Positions 1 to 15,149 of a stretch of 64,000 nt of DNA are shown here, piece after piece. Source of the stretch: Daucus carota subsp. sativus. Lineage: Eukaryota > Streptophyta > Magnoliopsida > Apiales > Apiaceae. Position 1 is the first letter of the stretch; each line of letters opens with the position of its first letter. The notes under the pieces are model-generated. The model saw only the letters and a program-made list of their open reading frames with translations. It had not been told where the DNA came from and did no database searches. The stretch is taken from assembly GCF_001625215.2 (NCBI RefSeq), contig NC_030383.2, forward strand, positions 57,154,949 to 57,218,948. The letters are read 5' to 3'. The position numbers and the translations under genes were made by a program.

Positions 1-83
1 TAGTCCTAGTCTTATAATATTGTGATTCAGGTTATTAGTTTGAAGTTGTAATGTTCTGAGACCAACAAATATGTGGTTCTTGA

Positions 84-875
<792 letters not shown>

Positions 876-1600
876 AATACCACTAAGATATCACTGCAAC
901 ACCCCGAAGCTTTGCAAGATTGAAGAGTTGTCCCATTAGAATAACCATATGCATAGAAATTTATAAGCGAAGTTTGAGAACGCGATATTGTTATGTTTGA
1001 TCATCTTGTATAGAAATTTGGAAGACTTGCAGCTTGACGATCTTAAATTTATATGTTGCGAGTCTCTTTGTAACAGTGACAGTATATGACAATCTTTGTA
1101 AGATTCATATTATATTTCAAATTAATTCTTTACCATTGGTTGATATACAATATTCAATTTTTAATCAAAATATGTATCGGTTCGAAACAATTTGGATCGG
1201 CCGAAATCGAATCAGTCTGGTTGGTTGTGTCAACCCATGTCACCCGTCACCCACCCTGCATGACATTACTCGTTTGAGGTTCATTTTTGGTCTTCAATTT
1301 ATCTCGGACTCACAAGAACCTTATCAAGACTCCCGACAAAATTTTCATTAGAATCCTAATAAGCCCTATCTCATTCGTGTATATTTTGATGGATCCATTC
1401 CCGAGTCCTACAACTCTTTCCATTTCTTTTTATCATTGATTTCAAGCAAATACTTTCATATATAATTTTCAGATATCTCCAAAATATATCAGCATGACCC
1501 CATTAAGTGTACATGCGAATACTACCAAATATACATGCGAATAGTACCAAATATACATGCTAATATTTCAAAATATAATTCTTAGATACCTTCAAATCTA
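876..1600. other. Spacer between methyltransferase copies 1 and 2
   Basis: 3' UTR and intergenic DNA. A 105-codon open frame at 1034-1351 has no recognisable family and no copy in the equivalent spacers, so I do not call it. Short repeats of 'atacatgcga' occur around 1510-1560. No other feature seen. Confidence 0.5.
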
Positions 1601-2444
1601 AGTTCATTCAACTCTGAATTCCAAGGCAAAAAAAAAAAAAAAAAGACTTATCACTTTATCAGGCATCTCTCCCCATCAAAATTCCTGCTTCCTTAGCTTG
1701 GTATCATGATCCATGTATTCATATATGTTTTAAGAGGTTAAGAATTCTACCTAGTTCTCTGGAAGCTAATTCTAGTGTTTCTTTTAGTTTCCTGGATCAT
1801 GTTTGCTTTCACAGCTTTTATTTCATTATATTTCTCTGCACAAATATGGGTCTCTTGTACTAAAATTAAGTACATGAGTTATGTTTGGTTTGGTTTGGTT
1901 TGTTTTGTCAAGGGACTAAGTATGTAATAGATGTGTGAATTTAAATATGAAATCTTTGTCCATGATTGCTTCATTTAGTTTATGTTTGTGAAAGAGATAA
2001 GTTAGAATTTGATGAAAAGGTTAGTCTTTGTCAATGAAAAAGTGGCTTGTTTCTTTATATTCCTTCAATTTTTTTATGATTCTCTTCGTGTTGGAATGAG
2101 TTTGTCTGATGCTGATATTGCAATGCATCAATTCTTTTAGTAGTATATGATAATGGCCATTTTTGTCGATTGAAAAACACATAATGTTAGAACAGGTTGC
2201 TTTGGATGGGTCGGTCTAGAGATCTAACATGTTTTTGTGGACATTTGATTTTGACAAATAAAAGTGGACTAATGAAATTAAGGACGAAAATTATGTTCTG
2301 AAGTAGTGGTAATCTTGATTGTTGTCAAAGTTTATCGCCTTTTTCTGTCAGTACAAGTTACATTAATATAGAAATGTTCCTGATGCATTTGATGATGGTG
2401 CTTTTGTGAAGTTTCCCACATATTAATATCTTTGTCTGTTTTAG
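1600..2444 (+). promoter_or_regulatory. Leader exon and 5' UTR intron of copy 2, with GC donor
   Basis: The block starting with TTCATTCAACTCTGAATTCC at 1605 recurs upstream of copies 3 (3275) and 4 (6303). In each it is followed by '...atcag', a splice-donor-like site, about 800 bp of conserved DNA, and the acceptor TGTTTTAG 36 bases before the ATG. I infer a non-coding leader exon and an intron (here 1663..2444). Copy 2 has GC at the donor where copies 3 and 4 have GT, in line with its pseudogene status. Leader splicing is inferred only. Confidence 0.5.
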
Positions 2445-2480
2445 ATTTTGCAAGACTTGTATTTGAAATTAACAAGAGTA

Positions 2481-3062
2481 ATGGAAAACAAAAAGAAGGA
2501 ATTGCTTGGACCAAACAAAGGTTTATTGCAGAGCCCAGAGTTGTATCAGGTAAAACTCTAATATAGCCTCATCTCATCCCTGTCTATTATTCTCCATTTG
2601 GTATGTAGCGAAATCACCAAATCTGGATTTCACAACTATGATGCAGTATATCCTAGAGAGTAGTGTGTTACCAAACGAACCAGAGCTTCTTGAGGAGCTA
2701 AGGGCTGTCACAGCAAGCCATCCCAGGTAAATTTATCTTTTGTCTATAATTCGTACATGCTGAGAAGGATAGGTCTAATGCTTCCAGTACGAGCTTTTCC
2801 TGATATCGGCCTTTTCCCTAGTATCTGAAATATGAATTAACCTTCAGAATAAGGACTAATTAGTTAATTAGTTTGAAGTTTTAGTATTCTGAGACTAACA
2901 AATATGACTATATGAGCTTTTCGGATCCAAGAAAATAACAACTTTGCTGGAATTTCTTTTAGGGCCTATATGGGAACAGCCCCGGATGCAGGCCAGATGG
3001 TGTCCATGATCTTACAGCTGGTAGATGCTAAAAGAACTATTGAAATTGGAGTCTTTACTGGA
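2481..3062 (+). pseudogene. Truncated CCoAOMT-like O-methyltransferase, copy 2
   Basis: Exons 1 (2481..2549, from ATG), 2 (2647..2726) and the start of 3 (2963..3062) match copies 3 and 4. Exon 1 encodes 23 residues ending GLLQSPELYQ and exon 2 begins YILESSV. Exon 3 stops abruptly inside the SAM-site stretch, just after GVFTG, and runs into unrelated sequence followed by the upstream block of copy 3. The rest of exon 3 and exons 4-5 (metal site and C-terminus) are missing, so no working enzyme can be made. The break fits an unequal exchange or deletion between array units. The leader-intron donor is also abnormal (GC). Confidence 0.9.
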
Positions 3063-3229
3063 AAAGATATTTACAATCTATTTAATTGCTAAAAAAAAAT
3101 ATACAGGAGTATTGCCCGAGATGTTCTACCTACTAAAAACGAATCAAAACGAATCAAAACAAACAGGCACGTTTGGTTTTTTTATTATCCGTGCATTATT
3201 AAATGTGTGTGAATATTACTACTACCAAA

Positions 3230-4127
3230 ACTTTTGTCAGATATCTCCAGATAATAACGTGTGCATTATTATGTTCATTCAACTGTGAATTCCAATCAAA
3301 AGAAAACCATCAGGTACTATTTCCCTTCATCATTATCCCTGCTTCTTAGCTTAGTATCATCATCAATGTATTCATATATGTTTGAGGAGTTTTATTAACT
3401 CTAGCTAGTTTTCTGTAAATTAGTTCTGGTAATTCTTTTTGTTTCCTGGATCATGTTTGCTTTCATTTAATTGTATTTAGTGCACAAACAAATCATGATT
3501 TAAGCTCTCTTGAACTTAAAAGAAGTGATTGTATATAGCCCATGAACCAATGACAAACCAGCTATGTTTGTCCCATGATTACTTCGTTTAGTTTAAGTTT
3601 GTGTAAGAGAAGAGTTAAAATTTGAGGGAAAGAGTGAGTCTTTGTCAATGCAAAAGTGGCTTGATTCTTTATTTTTTTTCTTCTTCTGATGTTTTTCAGG
3701 AAACAAAGTTGAAAAGTCGATATAGGAATCAATCTTTTTGGTAGTATATACTGTTCTATGAGTTGATCATAAGAATGGGCATTGAAAACATATGATAATG
3801 GACATTTTTGTCGATTTGGAAACACAAAATGGTAGAATGTGTTAGATGGTTCATTCTAGGTAAAGCTAGTGTTTGTGGACATTTGAATTTGGACAAGTAA
3901 AAGTGGACTAATGAAATTAGAGAAGGCATCCGTGTGCTCAACTAGTGCCGATCTTGATTAATGTTGTGAAAGTTTAGCGATTTTTCTGTCAGTATAAGTT
4001 ACAGTAACATAGAAAAGTAGCGCTAATTGTTATGCGGATTTGTGAAGTACATTTGAATGTTCCTGATGCATTTCGTGATGGTGCTTATGTGAAGCTTACC
4101 GCATATTACTATCTTTGTCTGTTTTAG
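3230..4127 (+). promoter_or_regulatory. Leader exon and 5' UTR intron of copy 3
   Basis: Same conserved upstream block as copies 2 and 4: a likely leader exon ending at 3313 with donor GTACTA, a conserved intron, and acceptor TGTTTTAG ending at 4127. The sequence left of about 3230 is the junction with truncated copy 2. Inference from inter-copy conservation. Confidence 0.5.
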
Positions 4128-4163
4128 ATATTGCAAGACTTGTATTAGAAATTAGCAAGAGTG

Positions 4164-5383
<1,220 letters not shown>

Positions 5384-5745
5384 AATGCTGCTCAGATATC
5401 CTTGCAACATCCCGAGGTTTTGCGAGAATAATTTGAATTATGTATGAATTTTCCATTAAGTACTGGCCATGTTTGGTTTGCATTAGTCCAGCAGCATGCC
5501 AGCATCGTATTTATGCATTCATAACCGGTTGTTCAATAAACTTATGCACGGGGACAGTACTCGTACATAATTAAAACTCTTGTTTTCTTCAACATTTTCG
5601 ATTTATATGTTTTCAAATATTGTCGTTGTCACGTCATTTGGAATGATAATGAGTTTATATTCTAAAATGATACGTTATTATTATCTTATATTTTTATTAA
5701 TAAAATATATTATTTTGATATAATAATAGATGACGTGACCTTTAT
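5384..5745. other. 3' flank of copy 3
   Basis: 3' UTR-like and AT-rich intergenic sequence; no gene or repeat recognised. Confidence 0.5.
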
Positions 5746-5981
5746 TACTCTCTCGATCCTAAATTAGATGAGATCGTGACTTCAGGCATATAATTTAAGA
5801 TCCATTGACCGCATAGCTACATAACTTATTTTTAAAATTTTATTTTTACAAATAAAAATTAAAATATGAAATTTTCGTTTACAAAAGAAAACTTAAAATA
5901 TAAACTTCGGAATTAGACGGTCAATGCTTAAGTTACGTGTGTAAAATCAACCAACTCATATAATTTGGGATGGCAGGAGTA
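5746..5981. mobile_element. Mariner/Stowaway-type MITE
   Basis: About 236 bp. The left end TACTCTCTCGATCCTAAATT and the right end (reverse complement TACTCCTGCCATCCCAAATT) are imperfect terminal inverted repeats beginning and ending with TA, the target duplication of Tc1/mariner-type elements. The interior is AT-rich and non-coding and carries the 'ttgaccgcat' / 'ggtcaatgc' inverted pair also present in the MITEs at 17140 and 27787. Confidence 0.75.
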
Positions 5982-6300
5982 CAATTTTCTATACGTTGAC
6001 CAATATACTATCAAGAGTCAGGTTATAATTATCAACAAGAATTTTGATATATATTATTAATAAATTTTATTTTAGTATGTCAAATTAATTTTTAATCAAT
6101 TTTTTTTGAAAATTAGAAATACTCTTACAAATTCGATAAATTGATATAATCAATATATTTTATTTAACCACCAAAACAAACATGTACGTTATCTCTGTAC
6201 ATTTAATATTTCAACTATATATCTGTGTACGTTATCTTTGCTGCATTATAGAGTCAATGTGAATATTACCAAAATTATTTGCAGATACCTCCATAATTTA
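5982..6300. other. Spacer upstream of copy 4
   Basis: AT-rich sequence with an imperfect duplication of 'tgtacgttatctctgt' at 6183 and 6216. No gene seen. Confidence 0.4.
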
Positions 6301-7166
6301 TGTTCATTCAGCTGTGAATTCCGAGGCATCAAGAAAAAACGGACTTATCACTTTATCAGGTATCTCCCTTCATCATTATCCCTGCTGCCTTAGCTTGGTA
6401 TCATGATCCATGTATTCATATATGTTTTAAGAGGTTATTAATTCTACCTAGTTCATGTTTGCTTTCACAGCTTTTATTTCATTATATTATTATGTGCACA
6501 AACAAATGATGATTTAGGCTCTCTTGTAAGTTGTACTTAGAAAAATTAATTGTAGATAGCCCATGAACCAAAGACAAACAAGCTATGTTTCTCCCATGAT
6601 TAATTCATTTAGTTTAAGTTTGTGTAAGAAAAAGGGTTAAAATTTGAGGGAAAGAGTGAGTCTTTGTCAATGGTGAAGTCGAAAGTGGCTTGTTTCTTTA
6701 TCTTCCGTTTCTCTGGTCTTTCTCAGGAAACAAAGTCGTGAATTTGCTATTGGAACGAGTTTGTTCGATGCTGACATCGAAATGCATCAATGTTTTTAGT
6801 AGTATATATTGTTCTATGAGTTGATCAGAAGAATGGGTATTGAACAAATATGATAATGGACATTTTTGTCGATGGGGAAAGACATAATGGTAGAACAGGT
6901 TGTGTTGGATGGTCCAGTCTAGAGAAAGGTTGTTTTTGTGGACATTTAAATTTTGACAAATAAAAGCAGACTAATGAAACTAAAGAAGGCAATCATGTGC
7001 TGAAGTGTGCCGATCTTGATTGTTGTCAATATTTAGCGCTTTTTCTGTCAGTTTAAGTAGCGCGAATTGCTATGCAGATTTGTGAAGTACATTTGAATGT
7101 TCCTGATGCATTTGGTGATGGTGCTTTTGTGAAGTTCCCACATATTACTATTTTTGTCTGTTTTAG
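6300..7166 (+). promoter_or_regulatory. Leader exon and 5' UTR intron of copy 4
   Basis: Third occurrence of the array's conserved upstream block. Likely leader exon ends at 6359 before GTATCT, and the intron ends at acceptor TGTTTTAG (7166), 36 bases before the ATG. Inferred from conservation among the three copies. Confidence 0.55.
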
Positions 7167-7202
7167 ATTTTGCAAGACTTGTATTAGAAACTAGCAAGAG
7201 TA

Positions 7203-8472
<1,270 letters not shown>

Positions 8473-8894
8473 ACAACTGAGTCTCCTTGCAACATCTCAA
8501 AAGCAATATGTTACTTGTTTATTTGTAGTATTTGACAGATAGGAGAGTAATGGACATTCAAGTCTGATTGCAACAATCAAGAGTCTTTTCTAATAATAAG
8601 TGGCTTTCATATTAATCTAGGTTACAAACATATTCTCTGATTTGCAAATAAGGATAGACATTTCCTTCCTTGGTGAAAATTACACTTCCGAGAACTTGAA
8701 AGATTCATGTTCATAAGACTGCGTTCCAAAATCTACGCTAGTGTTTTGACAATATTAGCCAAATGAATAGATCTGCGGCTGACAAGCTTCTACTCCCTAG
8801 CATTGACGTATTTTGTAATAAATAGGATCAGTTTGCTGTAAATTAAATTTACACAAGTAAAATACAGAGCAAGGTCTGCATCACAAGAAACATA
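8473..8894. other. Intergenic, convergent 3' ends
   Basis: 3' UTRs of methyltransferase copy 4 (+) and deoxyhypusine synthase (-) meet here. No other feature seen. Confidence 0.6.
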
Positions 8895-11206
8895 TCAGGG
8901 CTTGGCATCCGGATAATTCTTTTTCCTTGTAGCAAATGTTTCTGCGACCAACAAAGGAAATGCAATAGTTGCATCACAATGTACCTGATTAAACAAACAA
9001 AATCAGGCAAAATGTTAGGAACCCGCTTTATTATCCTACAGCAATAAAATACTGATATGATCAAATTTCCGATCAATGACTATATTACTGGAGCCAGGAG
9101 CTATAAGGAGGACATCAGATCAAAGTAAATATTTAACCTTTACTGTCTTCGCAGAACCACGAATTTTTCCCCAAGATACAGCTTCATCTGGACGAGCACC
9201 GGAGTCACTTCCATCAAATTCCTGAGCTGTGTTGATGAAGACAGCAAAATCTGCACCATTACGCATCATATTGGCATTGCAAATGTGATGTTTGGGTAGT
9301 CCTCCCCCAAGAATTATCATCCCAGTCTTCCTAGGACTTGCATGTACTGCCTCACCATTCATGGCTCTTATATCTGTAAATTAAGGTAACACTGACGGTC
9401 GTTGCTTGCAAACTTTTAATTCAGGTGCACAGATGAATATAAAGAAGCTTACCTTGCACTAGATCAACGACTAGACCAGGATTACGGAAAGAGTGAAAGT
9501 AGAGCATATCCCCTAATGAGCCATCTGTTAATCCAGGGCAATAGACAGATACATTGTTCTGAAAGTAAACAATTAATGTCATGATTTTTCCATTACTTTC
9601 TGGGTGTGATACTGCCAGTAAAGGATCAACATGTGTATATTAACAGTATATATATAGATGCATGAGTTTTCGAAGTGACAATGATATTAAATAAGTACAT
9701 AAAAATATGCAAGTTGAGGACAGAAATATTAATTCAGTTGGTTCCTCACATCATAGTGATACCGACCTTATATGCCCAGTACAGATATGAACTCTCGTGA
9801 TTAATTTCTTTCCCCAAGCGAGCAATTAACTTTGATGGTGTCCATAGCACACCCTATAAATGAAACAATTCGTAGAATCAGATATGTGCTGCTCATTCCA
9901 GAGCTATAAATCATTAAAAAAAAAAAAAAAAGGAGTTGGTAAAAGTACTAAAAGGTATTTAACTACTTAATATTCAAGCAATCATGATTCATGAGCTAAA
10001 CTAGAAACAGATTTAGATAGTACTTCGTTTTTAATTCTGTGCCTTCCACATATCCTGAATGAGTTCACCTACAACTTAGAATATTCACCAACATATCGAG
10101 AAAAGTTTATTGATGTTGCAAATATTTTTTTTATTGTTTTGAACTTGTCATGTACTGAAATACCTTGGCAGTCTGCTCCTCCAACATCTGGTCAAATATT
10201 GGAATGATCCAATCCTCAAATTTGCAGTAGTTGTCATTCGGAACCAGCAAGTTCCCAATACGATTTAGTCCTTTAGAGCGCAGAGCAGCACCAGCTAATG
10301 AAAATTCACCCTTATACGTGGGTGCAAGGCACTTTATAAGATCTTCTTCCACTCCACCAGCTGTAGTAACCACTACATCAACCTGCAGCCAATGGGGTAA
10401 CAATTTTATTTTTTTTAAGAGTGCTATAGTGAATTGTGAAAAATATTTCTAGCTATGTGTTTACATACTTGGGAAAAAAAAAATCTCCTAATTGTCCAAT
10501 TACTGTCATGAACTAATTTTAGATATCGCTTATAAGAGTAGTTAATTAAACAGTTAATATACTCTCAGAGCAATTTCATCTTGTAGTGTTGAGGGGCGCA
10601 TCAGTATTTTTATTTATTCAATATATTACCTAGCGCTCTATCAGTAATTTCACTCGATTAATACACAAAATAGATGTATGTAGCATTCGAGTTTTAAAAA
10701 AAGAAACGAAACATAAGTCTAAAGGTAAAATATATACTGACCATATGATGCTGAACAAGATACCTAATGGTGTCACGGACACCAGAAGAGACAAGATTTG
10801 AAGTAAACCCCAAAAACAACTTGCTCCTAACTGACTCTCTAAATGCTGGATCTCTCTCCTCTTCGGTGCAATCCTCGGCTATAGGCTCGTTTGCAAGCCT
10901 CCAATCTAGCTTCAAAACCATAGTAACCCCAAAATTAGAACATACAGTAACTGTAATTAAAATTAAATATAAGAATTTTGTAATAAAGCTAACCATTTGA
11001 TTGACAACTTGAATTGCCTCACCAAGATTGGAGGCTTGAAAACCAGTGGAGAGCATGGAGCTAAGAAGCTGATGATAGTCGACTCCTTGATTGAAATCGT
11101 AGCCCTCAATTTTACTGCAAGAACCTTCTAGGTTCTCTGATTGTTTAAAGACCACCTCGCGCACGGAGTCCATAATGTTTTCTTTGGTTGAATTTGCATC
11201 TCCCAT
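8895..11206 (-). CDS. DHS: Deoxyhypusine synthase
   Basis: Seven exons on the minus strand (10994..11206, 10742..10909, 10164..10382, 9767..9853, 9453..9558, 9138..9373, 8895..8984) join in frame to 372 residues, the usual length. The enzyme uses NAD and spermidine to modify one lysine of eIF5A, the first step of hypusine formation, in the cytosol. Recognisable blocks: [96 protein letters not shown], and [19 protein letters not shown], which contains the active-site lysine (SWGKI). Plant homologues also function with homospermidine as a side product. All splice sites are GT/AG. Complete and probably functional. Confidence 0.97.
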
Positions 11207-11212
11207 TTATTT

Positions 11213-12753
11213 CTGTAAGCATATGAGTAACTCGGTGAGTTGCAGAACCAAGAGGGTTTTCTACTCTTTGGTCGGGTCACTTATGTGCATGCTCATATTA
11301 TATAGAATTACTATTCCCATTTAAGCATAATTAATAATTTAATTCTATCCATCATTTTTCTGACAATATGTCCTTATAACCTGTATAGATTGATAGCCTC
11401 GGACCCCCAGAATTTTATCAATTTATCGAGTTAATAATTACATAGTCTCTATTGTGTCTGCACCGGCAAAAAGTGTTACTTTATCAAGGTTCTACTGTGT
11501 ACCTTCATAATATATTCTCTTTTCATCTTTCTACAAATTATTTATATCTACAAAATAATGATGATCTTATATCATGAAAAGAAAAAAGAAATTGTTCTAT
11601 CAAATTTTAATTAATAAAACTTGCTTACATATATTTCTGACAAATGTAAATCTCATGATATGTCATATACACGAAACACGGCAACAGATTGTTTTGGAGA
11701 AGGTCTTGAATCCTGATGCAACTGAAACTCTTTTCAGGAGTTTAAACCCACACACTCTTAACTAAAGTTTTTAAAAGGAGGCTATTTTAATTGACATTTC
11801 AATCCATGTCCTACAGATAACAAGTACTCACTTAATAAACAGGTGTTCACAAAAAACATTAGCACGCATCAAACAAGTTTGAACAATGAGGTGACTAGAC
11901 GAGTGTTGACAGACTATATACAGTACCATAATACCTACTAGTACTTCCAAATACATAATAGGAGGATTTGTTTACAATTACAACGCACAAGAATCGTTTC
12001 TAGATCCTAAGTAGTCAGTGATCTTCATTCATAGTCCATACTACATCATCTTTAGCTTTAATTAAAACCCAAAATGAAAAGGGTTTCAAAAACACAGCAA
12101 TTATTTGCAAAAAACTAGCATCTTTACCATCAATTGAAGTCCAAAACAAATGAGGCTTTAAATACTCGAACGACCTTCAACAAAAGGATACCAAAACAAT
12201 TATTTGGAAAAAGCTAGCATTTTTACCATCAAGTGAAGTCCAAAATAAATGGGGTTTCAAATACACAGACACTATTTGCAAAAAGCTAGCATCTTTACCA
12301 TCAACTGAAGTCGAAAACAAAAGGGTTTTCAAATACTCGGCCATTATTTGCATAAAGGTAGCATCTTTAACATCAATTGAAGTCCAAAACAAATGGGGTT
12401 TCAAATACGTAACCAGTAGCCACTATTTGCAAAAAGCTAGCATCTTTACCTTTAATTGAAGTCCAAAACAAATGGGGTTTCGAAACTAGTATTAGCCTAG
12501 TAGTATTGGCAGCTGACACTACCAGGAACCAAGAAAGAGCACAACAGTGCTGTGCATAAATTAAGGGTCTTACCAATATAAAAAGTGAATTACTTGAACA
12601 TCAGCACAACAAAGATCAAATTAACAATCCTCATAAGCAACTAAATTAGTGAATTTAAGATAAAGAAACAATAGATAAGAAAGAAAGCTAGTCATTCAGA
12701 ACAAATATATACATAGGGAACTCATATTCATATATGTGTATACAGAACATACC
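11213..12753 (-). promoter_or_regulatory. DHS 5' UTR intron and leader exon border
   Basis: On the minus strand an acceptor (CTTACAG) ends six bases before the DHS ATG, and a strong donor (CTGAAG followed by GTATGT) lies at 12752, suggesting a 1.54-kb leader intron (11213..12752). A TATA-like ATATAT at about 12818-12824 sits where the promoter of such a leader would be. Inferred; no transcript evidence. Confidence 0.5.
12050..12485. repeat. Minisatellite in the DHS leader intron
   Basis: Five clear imperfect copies, and a degenerate sixth at the left, of a 72-96 bp unit containing 'gctagcatctttaccatcaa' then 'gaagtccaaaacaaatgggg'. Cores start near 12113, 12211, 12283, 12356 and 12435. Spurious open frames across it read the same peptide over and over. 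Not CRISPR: the units abut and diverge gradually with no fixed spacer. Confidence 0.85.
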
Positions 12754-12829
12754 TTCAGGGAGATGAATTAAGCAGTGCTCTTGAGAGATGGAATGAAAAG
12801 TAGAATATGAAGTAAAGTATATATTTGCC

Positions 12830-13380
12830 CTTAACAGTACTGTTTAAATTTATATTACATTATATACTAGTATGAAACATAAAAAGTGTGATCGGTAATT
12901 TGTTGGTAGGTTGGTTATTGTTGGTGTGGTGCTTACGGTGTGATCTCTTAAATTAAATAGAATGTCATGGTTTGATTTAGTACAAAAGATGTTTAGTCGA
13001 GGAGTGTTCGAATTATGATTACTGAAAAATTATATTTAAAATCTAGAAGTAAGCTTTAAAATCTATAAAATCAGTATAAAAATTGCATCGCCATTAGCGT
13101 GTTATACCAGCAGAAATCATCCCGATACACCCAAAAGCACAACTGATACCCATTGCATATTTTTCAGAAGTAAACTACAGGTCATTCACATATCCTTGTA
13201 ATTACACTTTATTCATTTTTTTGTGAAACACAGCATAAAACTATTCAGAGAACACTTTTGAAAATATCGAAAACAAAACATATTATATCGAAGCAAATAA
13301 ATCATGTATCACAAATGAAAAATACAATTAATTATACATACATAAAAGGCAAGTTATACACTAGAACAGAGGTGTACCGA
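12830..13380. other. Upstream region of DHS
   Basis: AT-rich intergenic DNA. No gene or repeat boundary recognised. Confidence 0.4.
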
Positions 13381-13600
13381 GCAGGATTTCGTAACTGGAG
13401 GTGTGGGGTGTCGGCGGCGGCACACGGCGGCCGGAGGAAAAGAAGAGAGGGAGAGGAGGAGGCGCCGACAGAGCGGAGAAACAGGGGAGAAAGTGGTGCG
13501 AGAGTGAGAGAGAAAAGGGAGAGAGAACAAGAGAGTTGGGAAAGCGGCTGAATTGAAATAAAAAGCGGCCGGAGAAAAGTACGGTGACGGGGAATTATAT
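13380..13600. other. Unexplained GC/purine-rich island
   Basis: About 200 bp of GC- and GA-rich sequence in AT-rich surroundings. The + strand has a 97-codon open frame with low-complexity Arg/Glu; the - strand resembles a pyrimidine-rich 5' UTR. No conserved protein recognised. It may be a remnant of a 5' gene end or the terminal part of a transposon. Confidence 0.3.
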
Positions 13601-13964
13601 TCCGAGCCTTTTTAATGTCTTAACTCTTAAACGTGAATGTGATACTACACATTTTAAATATTTTAACATGGGTATTATTTAATTTTATATGTATATGCTA
13701 TTTTGTTGCAATATAATATATGTTTGTAAAATTTCTTAAACATATATATAATAAAAATGAATATGAAATATATTTCTATTCAAAATCAAAACTAGAATCT
13801 GATTGTTAGATAGATGGTGGTAAAGACGGTGCAAAATAATGACGTGATGCCCTCGTGATCTTTTGGTCCTACCGTTGATGAGTGCAGAATTATGTTAAAT
13901 TCTCTTGACAATGTTAATATTGTATTAACGATCTGGGAACACAACATCGAATTGGTTAGCTCGC

Positions 13965-14511
13965 TATTCTAGTTCTAGTGCTTGTGTTTGGTATCATCAG
14001 GAAGTAAATTCGTGCAGTAATTTCTACTTCCTATCTTTGTTAAATATCTGGGAAGTACTACAAATCTGTTTGGTTGACACTTGAGGTATTATACTTTCTC
14101 TATATTTTTTGTTTGTATTTTAAAGATAATATAATTTAATAATTATAGTATCTTTTATTATAAATAAATGATAAATATTATTATTTTGATAAAAATAATA
14201 ATTATACAAAATTATATATACTTTAAAAATAAATCCAAATTATTTGGTGATAATATAGTCCATATTGATAATTACCCAATGAAAAAAAATTAATTAAAAG
14301 AATTATTTTTTATATTATAGAAAATTTGTATATAAAGTTATTAAACAAATTAATTATTCCTAATTATAGATTAGATTATATTTTTAAAATTTTGACAAAA
14401 TAATATTATTAATACATTATTATTTTCTCAATATTTTTTATTGAATTAAAATAACATATTCAATGTTTTTATAAATAAAAATAATTTAGCAATAATATTT
14501 TGAGTTACATA

Positions 14512-14567
<56 letters not shown>

Positions 14568-14838
14568 AAATAACAATGATAATAATCTTTTATATAATTA
14601 TTAATATATATAGTAGAATATTTTATATATTGTTAAACAAAATTTAACTTTACACAAGTGTTGGAAGTGTGAGTTACCGAGGGGGAGTGGGTAAGTGACT
14701 TCCTATGTTTTACAGCCATTTGAAGTTCCCAGCAATTTAAACTTCACGTATTTTTGGTAAACCAAACAACTAGGTGGATTCTTGCTTCGCAGGTATTTTA
14801 AATACCCTCATAACTTACTGTCAACCAAACGACCTAGT
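13965..14838. mobile_element. Possible hAT- or Harbinger-type non-autonomous element
   Basis: The left edge around 13972 (TAGTGCTTGTGTTTGGTATC) and the right edge near 14838 (reverse complement TACTAGGTCGTTTGGTTGAC) share a GTTTGG core facing inward, with further inward repeats at 14078 and 14757. The middle is extremely AT-rich and holds an (AAT)n tract. No clear target-site duplication, so the limits are uncertain. Confidence 0.35.
14512..14567. repeat. (AAT)n microsatellite
   Basis: About 15 uninterrupted 'aat' units, followed by an inverted 'att' run. Confidence 0.9.
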
Positions 14839-15141
14839 ATATATATTTTTAGCGGGGGTCCTATTCCATATGATTTTCTTAATATTTTAGTTGCGGATCT
14901 AAGTCAAGGAGAAGATTAGTTTTTTTAATAATAAATTTACAACATAATCAACATACACAATAATTACTTTTATAAATAGCATGATGCTATACTCTAATAT
15001 ATAATCAATAAGTAAGACAATTATCTTAGTGATTATTAAAATTGAAATATGTTAATTGATAATGTTGTTTATGATTATGACAATCAAAAATAATATAGTT
15101 ATTAAATTGAAAATATGAGTGCTAGTTCAAGACTCTAATTT
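14839..15141. other. AT-rich spacer
   Basis: No gene or repeat recognised. Confidence 0.4.
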
Positions 15142-15149
15142 AAATGCTC

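Noticed and set aside
1034-1351. 105-codon frame downstream of methyltransferase copy 1
   Set aside because: Not conserved in the other array spacers and no recognisable protein.
12113-12485. CRISPR-like regular repeats
   Set aside because: Units are contiguous and diverged, without unique spacers, in a plant intron: a minisatellite.
13258-13551. 97-codon + strand frame
   Set aside because: Low-complexity Arg/Glu peptide from a GA-rich tract, with no family similarity recognised.
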